A stretch of 64,000 nt of DNA from Caldalkalibacillus mannanilyticus JCM 10596 (lineage in GTDB: Bacteria > Bacillota > Bacilli > Caldalkalibacillales > JCM-10596), in NCBI RefSeq assembly GCF_000615945.1, contig NZ_BAMO01000001.1, positions 62,001 to 126,000 of the forward strand, read 5' to 3'. A model generated the notes under the pieces. That model saw only the letters and a program-made list of their open reading frames with translations, ran no database searches and had not been told where the DNA came from. Shown in pieces: positions 58,162-64,000 of this stretch. A program made the position numbers and the translations under genes. How positions within the stretch are numbered: the stretch's first letter is position 1; the number at the start of each line of letters is the position of its first letter.

Positions 58162-59256
58162 TTATACATGAACGGCTGTCATCAGCGCTAGATAGCCTAA
58201 TACTACAAACAATATACTATATACGAAGCTGTTCCAGATAGACCATTTTTTGATATAGGCTAGAAGAACCAGTGACAGAGCAGCGAAGGAACCTAGAGCA
58301 AGTAGCATACTCAGCATGGTAAACTGCAAGGTTACTGTCATAGTAGGCTCAATGGTTTCCTGTACGAACCATTGAAATAACCAGGAAGGATCTTCATATT
58401 TTAGAACCTGAGCTACCTCATGAGGTGGAGTCTGCTCTGTCATCACCGCTGTAGCGAAAAAGATAAGGAAGAGAATGACGCTCTCAAGTCGAACCCACTT
58501 GAGGGGCTGAATAGATGGATCTTTTGCCAAGTTTTTTCTGATCAGGATTCCATTGATAATAGCATAGGCAATCACGGCAAAAAAGAGCAGGTGTTTCAAG
58601 AGCAAGGCTTGTCCATAATCCAGCATCCAAGAGTTTAAGTATTCCGGTGCAATTTCATTAGTCATGCCCAGCCCAGTTCCAATAAGAACGAGGATACAAA
58701 TGATAGCCAGCGGAGTAAACCAGCGTAAAAAGATCGACCAGTTGATCGTGTTTCTTGAAAACCAAGCTACACAGAATAAGATTCCTGTCCACAGTGTGAC
58801 TGCCATAAAATGCAGAGAGTGCAGAAGGGTTCCCTTAAGCGGATTTAGTGAGCCTGAGTGACTTGCCCAGCCTTGAACAAAGATAAGAGCGAGCAAGAAA
58901 AAGAAAGAGAAATACTGTAAAATTTTATGTTTTGCCAGAAAGGGATTTAAAAATAAGAAAAATAGCACGATGGATAGGGCTATGGTCCATAGCCAAGCTT
59001 TCCCGATATTAAATAGGAAAAGGATCTCATAAAACATACTCCATGTTTCCATATCAAATGTAACGGCCATTTCCTGTGCTAGAGCAAAAACAGGAAAGAA
59101 GGAAAGGAGGGGGATGGAGAGAACGCTAACAAGGATTAGACTTCTCGGAACCCCCATTTCTGGTCGATGTGATGTGGGAATGAGAGACATTATGGCATTC
59201 CCTACAAGAATCGAAAAACTAAGATAGAGTAGTGCTTGAGTGGTTGAAACGATCAT
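58162..59256 (-). CDS. Copper-resistance CopD-family membrane protein
   Basis: 364 residues from ATG at 59256 (AAGGAG upstream). Eight or nine helices; the CopD core includes WASHSGSLN, LLHSLHFMAVTLWTGILF and YGQALLLKHLLFFAVIA, whose His/Trp residues are typical. It is thought to move copper across the membrane with CopC. It overlaps the CopC gene by four bases. In B. subtilis YcnJ both domains are one protein; here they are separate. Confidence 0.9.
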   Translation of the reverse strand: MIVSTTQALLYLSFSILVGNAIMSLIPTSHRPEMGVPRSLILVSVLSIPLLSFFPVFALAQEMAVTFDMETWSMFYEILFLFNIGKAWLWTIALSIVLFFLFLNPFLAKHKILQYFSFFFLLALIFVQGWASHSGSLNPLKGTLLHSLHFMAVTLWTGILFCVAWFSRNTINWSIFLRWFTPLAIICILVLIGTGLGMTNEIAPEYLNSWMLDYGQALLLKHLLFFAVIAYAIINGILIRKNLAKDPSIQPLKWVRLESVILFLIFFATAVMTEQTPPHEVAQVLKYEDPSWLFQWFVQETIEPTMTVTLQFTMLSMLLALGSFAALSLVLLAYIKKWSIWNSFVYSILFVVLGYLALMTAVHV

Positions 59257-59837
59257 AGAGAACTCCTTTTTTTCCACAGGGTATAAAGAATGGCAAGTCC
59301 AAGAATTCCAAACAGACCATACAGGAGGTAAGAAAATAGGCTCCCTTCTGAAGCAGCTATTGTTTCCGCTTCAATCTCTTTATTCTCTTCAGCAGTGTTT
59401 GTCAATTCATGCTCTTCTTCGGTGCTACCATCTGTTTCAGGTGAAGTCTCTTCTTCTGGTTCAATGATTGGAGCAGGAGGATCATACTGCACTTCAAATG
59501 GAATCTCGCCTTCAACAAGGTGTCCATCTAAACCAACAATTTTCCATGTGATGGTATAATGATCGGTATAGAGAGGTTCTTGAAGTGTGGCAGTTAAGGT
59601 ATCGTGATCCACTTTGATCTGCTCCACTGGAAAGGAATCACCAGCTTCATTATGTACTTCAATTGTGCTAATTGGCTCTATTTTCGTGTTAAATTGAATC
59701 TGAATGCTTTTCATCTCTGTGGTTATTATTTCTTCACTTGAGGGACTAGATACTGTAGGATATGAATGTGCCAGTACTTCAACAGGCAATAGTAAGGCGA
59801 CTAATAAAAAACAAACGCAAGCTATTCTTTGCATCAT
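59253..59837 (-). CDS. CopC-domain copper-binding protein with C-terminal anchor
   Basis: 194 residues from ATG at 59837. Signal peptide ending VEVLA, with the mature start H-S-Y-P (copper-binding first His). The CopC beta fold follows with VGLDGHLVEGEIPFEV (second ligand region), a Glu/Thr-rich linker and a C-terminal helix (LLYGLFGILGLAILYTL). It binds copper outside the cell and delivers it to CopD. A ribosome site AAAGGAGATG precedes it. Confidence 0.9.
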   Translation of the reverse strand: MMQRIACVCFLLVALLLPVEVLAHSYPTVSSPSSEEIITTEMKSIQIQFNTKIEPISTIEVHNEAGDSFPVEQIKVDHDTLTATLQEPLYTDHYTITWKIVGLDGHLVEGEIPFEVQYDPPAPIIEPEEETSPETDGSTEEEHELTNTAEENKEIEAETIAASEGSLFSYLLYGLFGILGLAILYTLWKKRSSL

Positions 59838-59989
59838 TGTGTAGACATCTCCTTTGATATTAGGTAGTGTGGTGAAAAAAAGAAGGAAGTGAAACAAATC
59901 ACAGCCTTTATTTTAACTTATTTTGAGTGTGGAAGCGATTTGGAAGAGTGACAAAAGAGTGAAGAAATAGGAAAGGGTCAGTGGTTTCA

Positions 59990-61470
59990 ATGAAAAAGTT
60001 TAGAAAAAAGATCATCATTGCAGGAATTTCCTCCTTCATCATAGGATATACTTCCCTTTTTCTCTATTCATTGCAGGTGAATCGAGAAGCAGAAAATGAG
60101 CTGCTCATCCATGATGTGAGCCGAATCATGCCAGTGCATGTCCAAGAGATTGTCCAGAGTGAACAAGAACAAGGACTTGTTGATGCCATTATGAAAGCAA
60201 AGAAAGAGAATTTGAAGATATCTATTGCGGGAGCAAGACATTCTCAGGGAGGGCATATCTTCTATGAAGATGCCTTGTTACTAGATATGACTTCCTTTAA
60301 TCAGATCCTTTCACTTGATGTAGAAAATAAAAGGATTCGAGTACAAAGTGGGGCAACCTGGGAACAGATTCAGGATTATATTAACCCATATGGCTTATCT
60401 ATAAAGGTGATGCAATCCTCCAATATTTTTACCGTGGGTGGTTCATTAAGTGCGAATGCTCATGGCAGAGATGTGCGCTATGGACCATTATTGAGACAGT
60501 GAACTCCTTTCGCCTCCTTCTTGCTGATGGGACAATCCTCAATGTGAGCCGTCATGAGAATGAAGAATTATTCTCCCTTGTGATTGGTGGATATGGGTTA
60601 TTTGGAGTTATCTTGGATGTAGAATTACAGCTAACGGATCAAGCAATCTATGAAGTGCAGCATGAGCATATGCTGTACACGGATTATCCAGCATTTTTTC
60701 AAGAGCAGGTTCTAGGAAACACGGCTGTAGAGCTACATATTGCTAGACTTTCAACTGCTCCCAGCTCTTTATTAACGGAAATGTATGCCTCGAATTATGT
60801 CAGGATAGAAGAGAAGGAAGAGAGTGAAACCTTCTCTCAGGAGGGAGTTTCAGATCTAAAACAGGAAGAAAACATAGAAAGAAATAAGTTTGTTTTTGGC
60901 TTGGCAAGAAAGTATGACTGGGGTAAAAATCGTTTGTGGGATCTGCAAAAGGTGTTATATTCCCCTGACAAAAAAGAGATTCTTTCGCGCAACAATGCGA
61001 TGAGACCTGAAGTTAGATTCTTAGACTATGTTTCTGATCATGATACAGATATTCTTCAAGAATACTTTATTCCTGTGGAGAAATTTGCTAGCTTCATAGA
61101 TGGATTAAGGGGCATTGTAGAAGAAGAAGAGCTGAATGTATTTAATATTACAGTCCGCTATGTCCCCAAAAATGAGGAAGCTATGTTATCCTATGCCCAA
61201 AAAGAGAGTCTTGCCATTGTTCTCTTGATCAATCAGGGGTTGTCTGAGCAAAGCATAGCTCAGACGGAGCAAGCCACGCAGCGAATGGTAGAGCTGGCTA
61301 TTGAATATGATGGAACCTACTATCTAGCCTATCAATTGTACCCAAGTCTTGAACAGCTAAGCAGGGTTTATCCGCAGCATGAAACTTTTTTTGAAAAGAA
61401 ACGAGAATATGATCCAGATGAACGCTTTATGAATAAGTTTTACGAACGGTACGGGAAGTATGGAGAATAG
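59990..61470 (+). pseudogene. FAD-binding (PCMH-type) oxidoreductase, interrupted by one frameshift
   Basis: N-terminal anchor (IIIAGISSFIIGYTSLFLYSL), then the PCMH FAD domain: KISIAGARHSQGGH, IRVQSGATWEQIQDYINPYG and TVGGSLSANAHGRDVRYGPL, followed by GGYGLFGVILDVEL. The second half is a substrate domain ending NKFYERYGKYGE. It resembles gulonolactone- or cytokinin-oxidase-like enzymes; the substrate is unknown. The frame breaks near 60489: CATTATTG needs one A to read GPLIETVNSFRLLLADG. Repaired length about 493 residues. Start could be GTG at 59981. Confidence 0.88.
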
Positions 61471-62017
61471 GTTGAAGTGGGTGATTATCTCTCAAAGCGT
61501 GGCTATATTAGGAGCGGGTCTTGTCTTTCCTTTTTATATCCTTTTTATTAAGGAAGTAGGTTCTACCTTTTCTCAATTTGGGATTTCTTATGGTTTATTT
61601 ACGATAAGCTCTGCTCTTGTTCATCAATGGATCGGGAGTCATTCTGATCGAGTTGGAAGAAAGCTGTATTTAGTCCTTTATGCGTGGGGGACGGGTAGTA
61701 TATTTCTCCTCTTTCCGATCGTTACAAGTATTTGGCAGGTCTATGTTCTGCAAATCTTTTTAGGATTCCTAGGTGCTATGCAGAAAACAAGTGAAAAAGC
61801 ATTGATTGCTGATTTAACGAATGGAGAAACGCGAGGGAAGCAAATCGGAGTATATCATTTTTGGACAGCCCTCTTTTCAGGGATAGCGATTATGGGGGGA
61901 GGCTATCTTATTGATTTTCTGACAATCGAGTATATCTTTTATATCGGGTCCATGATTTTATTTGGTAGTGGGTTTCTAATTTTAAAAATCAAGGAGCACA
62001 AAAAGGAGCCACTATAG
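61460..62017 (+). CDS. Half-size MFS-like membrane protein (six helices)
   Basis: 185 residues, six hydrophobic segments, with the motif GSHSDRVGRKL between helices 2 and 3, as in the N-terminal half of an MFS transporter. The stop is close to a terminator-like hairpin, so the short length looks natural and not a local break. A transporter of this size would need to dimerise. It overlaps the FAD oxidase by 11 bases, so the two are linked. Start could also be TTG at 61470. Confidence 0.75.
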   Translation: MENRLKWVIISQSVAILGAGLVFPFYILFIKEVGSTFSQFGISYGLFTISSALVHQWIGSHSDRVGRKLYLVLYAWGTGSIFLLFPIVTSIWQVYVLQIFLGFLGAMQKTSEKALIADLTNGETRGKQIGVYHFWTALFSGIAIMGGGYLIDFLTIEYIFYIGSMILFGSGFLILKIKEHKKEPL

Positions 62018-62028
62018 GGCAGGCTCCT
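61999..62028 (-). terminator. Terminator of the WYL-gene pair
   Basis: Arms AGGAGCC / GGCTCCT (62004-62010, 62022-62028); on the minus strand followed by TTTTTGTG. It spans the stop of the downstream WYL gene. Confidence 0.7.
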
Positions 62029-62820
62029 ATTGATAACGCTCTAATGCTTTCTGACTCGATTCTCTCATGCGCCCGATGAGATATTCATTCTCGATAACCC
62101 TGACTCGTTGTCCTAGAAAGCGAATTTTAGAAAGGACATACTCACTTTCATCCACGAGATAGGTTAATGTGAGGAGATAGGTACCCGTTTCCTCCCTGTA
62201 TGTCAGATCTCTCTCAAAGCAAGAGAAAGCGTAGAGAATGCGTGAGAGCTCTTGATTATATTCTGGAGGAATGAGAATGTTTGCTGTTTGTTTTCTCGAT
62301 TCCACTCTGTGTAGCAAAGCTGGATCATAAGATCGTATTCCTCATCAGACGATTCTACTTCTTCTGCTAGCTGGATGAGTCGTAAAGGAGTCGAGATGAC
62401 AGATTTTCTTTTTGGGTGTAACCATAGTAAATACCATTGCTTCTTGGTTAGGGAATACTCTAATTTGTATGGAGCACCTATTTGTTCCCTAAAGATCCGA
62501 TCCGTTCTTGTCCTAGTAGTAAGACGTACGAAGTTTTTCTTCAGAATGATTTCTCGTAATGGAGAAAGGAAAGGATGATGTCGGTTCTCTTCCTTGCTTT
62601 TTGCTTTTTCGAGAAACAATTCATCCAGAGGAAGCTTTTCGTAGGGATCGAGATACACCCTCAGTTTCTCTAGGGTGTCCTGACTAAAAAAATAAGGTGC
62701 ATCAGGATGGTTGAGCATTGTTTTTAGCCAAGATTTTTCTAAGGAAGTCAAAAGATAGGTATTAGATTTTTCAAGCCTAGATAAAATCTGATAGTTATGG
62801 ATTTTTTCAAATAGATTCAT
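62027..62820 (-). pseudogene. WYL-domain regulator-like protein (second of pair), interrupted by one frameshift
   Basis: About 265 residues if repaired. The N-terminal part (IHNYQILSRLEKSNTYLLTS) and middle (PYKLEYSLTKKQWYLLWLHP, a WYL-like strand) belong to the WYL-domain family. Near 62295 the frame changes so that WNRENKQTANILIPPEYN continues to the end (VRVIENEYLIGRMRESSQ). One base is missing. It overlaps the first WYL gene by 14 bases. Confidence 0.8.
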
Positions 62821-64000
62821 AGTAGCTTCGAATCACCTCCCATTCTTTTTTACATTCCTCTCTAAAATAACGAGGTTCTAAGACCTCACAGCTTGAGCCA
62901 AAGCTTCGGACCCAAGGTTTTATTTCTATTGTTGAATTGACCATGATTTCAAAAATAAACCCGTCTTCCTGCTCTTCAACGATCATTCCCCATTGCCCTT
63001 GCAGTTCAACTCGTTGGCGAATGAATGGATTGGTGGTATCAACAGGATCAAAAAACTTCAATCTCACCAGAACTCCTCTTCCTGTATCGATGACCCAACT
63101 TCTCTCTAGCCATTTTTCAGCCTGTTCTTGAGCGGTGCACAGGGTGGACTCTTCCACAGAAACATTTTCTTCTAATTCAGTGATCCCTTCCATTCTGTAT
63201 TTGACCAATTTGAGGTTATTCATGTCCTGAGCAACAAGATACCAGCGTCCATATTGATGATCATAGATGACTTTTAAAGGGAGAACATGTTGTTTTGATC
63301 CCGAAAACTCTTTTTCATAGAGAGGGTTTGTATTTTTCGCCGAAAACACTATTTTTCTTTTCGGAGAGTAATAGATAAAAGTAAGACTCTTTCTTTTTTG
63401 ATAGGCTTCGCAAATCGCATATAAGTGATACTCATCTAAAATCCTCGACACGTAATGGTACTTATAAGAAAAAGCTTGCAGCTGTTCTTCGTTCCATGAT
63501 TTCCTTAGGATTCTCTTTAACGTATCGCGCAGCATATAGCCCTGAACAGAGGGGATACGTGTATGTGCCATGATATCGACAAAGTCATAGAGCTGTCTGA
63601 TCTCATCATTGTTCAGGGAATGAAGCAGATCTAAATCTAAGCGATACATATAAGGACGACTATGATTGGTACGCTTGATCACAGTGAGCTCTTCCAGATA
63701 TTTGAGGTCCTGACGAAGGGTTTTTTCATCGGGCTGATTGAGATTCTCTTCATGCTCCTGTAAGCAGTCCTGTAGCTCTTTAAGGGAACATTCTTTTTCC
63801 GCAAGAAAGTGTAAGATACTGCTAAGTCTGGTCACCTCAGTTTCCTTCAGTGACTTTGCCCGAAAAAGAAAGGTAAAGAGGTGATCAGAATGATCCAAAT
63901 CATGATAACGAAAGGGACGATAGATATCGCGTTTGTCCTCTTGGAGCTCTTCTGTAAGGGAAAAAAGCAGATCTTTCATTTTCTTTAGTGTTTTATCAAA
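62807..64000 (-). CDS. WYL-domain transcriptional regulator (first of pair, 5' end beyond window)
   Basis: The frame is open to the window edge; at least 390 residues from the ATG at 63979, which has no ribosome site, so the true start probably lies further upstream. An N-terminal winged-helix region (LHFLAEKECSLKELQDCLQ, LRQDLKYLEELTVI) is followed by the WYL domain (LTFIYYSPKRK, PLKVIYDHQYGRWYLVAQD, VKYRMEGIT) and a C-terminal ligand-type domain. WYL proteins sense small molecules or nucleic acid and repress or activate genes. Targets are not visible here. Confidence 0.88.
   Translation of the reverse strand, partial: FDKTLKKMKDLLFSLTEELQEDKRDIYRPFRYHDLDHSDHLFTFLFRAKSLKETEVTRLSSILHFLAEKECSLKELQDCLQEHEENLNQPDEKTLRQDLKYLEELTVIKRTNHSRPYMYRLDLDLLHSLNNDEIRQLYDFVDIMAHTRIPSVQGYMLRDTLKRILRKSWNEEQLQAFSYKYHYVSRILDEYHLYAICEAYQKRKSLTFIYYSPKRKIVFSAKNTNPLYEKEFSGSKQHVLPLKVIYDHQYGRWYLVAQDMNNLKLVKYRMEGITELEENVSVEESTLCTAQEQAEKWLERSWVIDTGRGVLVRLKFFDPVDTTNPFIRQRVELQGQWGMIVEEQEDGFIFEIMVNSTIEIKPWVRSFGSSCEVLEPRYFREECKKEWEVIRSYYESI

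Overview
The window is a 64 kb piece of a low-GC, endospore-forming Firmicutes (Bacillales) chromosome. This rests on a TnrA-type MerR regulator with consensus TnrA boxes, a CotD-like spore coat protein, strong GGAGG ribosome sites with frequent TTG/GTG starts, U-tailed terminators, and several Bacillus-like genes (pepV, ytnP, ytoP, bdbC, assimilatory nas genes). The species cannot be named from the sequence.

Layout. 1-7.2 kb: the 3' end of glnA, then an assimilatory nitrate/nitrite operon (transporter, NirB/NasD, NirD/NasE, NasC) behind a TnrA box. 7.2-8.6 kb: a small membrane protein and a thiol-oxidation pair (BdbC/DsbB plus membrane thioredoxin). 8.8-10.9 kb: tnrA, a DUF294 nucleotidyltransferase and a DEDDh exonuclease in one apparent operon, also behind a TnrA box. 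11.1-12.2 kb: an acidic three-repeat protein of unknown function. 12.3-21 kb: RNA modification (RsmF-like, RsuA), sirtuin, CapA lipoprotein, CotD-like protein, class-I amidotransferase, HAD phosphatase, DUF2935, PepV. 21-25.4 kb: MFS transporter and a small accessory, AT-rich patch (CPBP protease, IS4-type transposase remnant, small membrane proteins, a HEAT-like protein). 25.6-38.5 kb: a nine-gene envelope operon (large membrane protein, ABC ATPase and permease, GQ-repeat coiled-coil protein, MoxR, DUF58, two BatA/VWA membrane proteins, anchored tail protein) behind an ECF-like promoter. 38.5-49.2 kb: amidase, rhodanese, lipoprotein, TrmB, YtnP-like hydrolase, a homogentisate pathway (HPPD, FAH, HmgA), PepSY plus diguanylate cyclase, M42 peptidase. 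49.3-54 kb: two tandem class A penicillin-binding proteins. 54.1-64 kb: DNA alkylation repair, an ECF sigma/PadR/SEDS-protein operon, CopC-CopD-hydrolase operon, FAD oxidase plus half-size MFS, and two WYL regulators.

How it fits together. Under nitrogen limitation, feedback-inhibited glutamine synthetase releases TnrA in the known Bacillus model. Here TnrA would be expected to activate both the nas operon and its own operon, because both boxes lie about 40 bp upstream of a -10-like element. Cell-envelope work is the second theme: MoxR/VWA/ABC operon, two PBPs, SEDS protein, amidase, CapA.

Data quality matters. Twelve genes are broken by about fifteen single-base indels (about thirteen look like deletions, two like insertions), often in short homopolymers. 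Most are repaired by one base at a conserved motif. This pattern looks like uncorrected assembly error more than decay, so the genes marked pseudogene here are probably intact in the organism.
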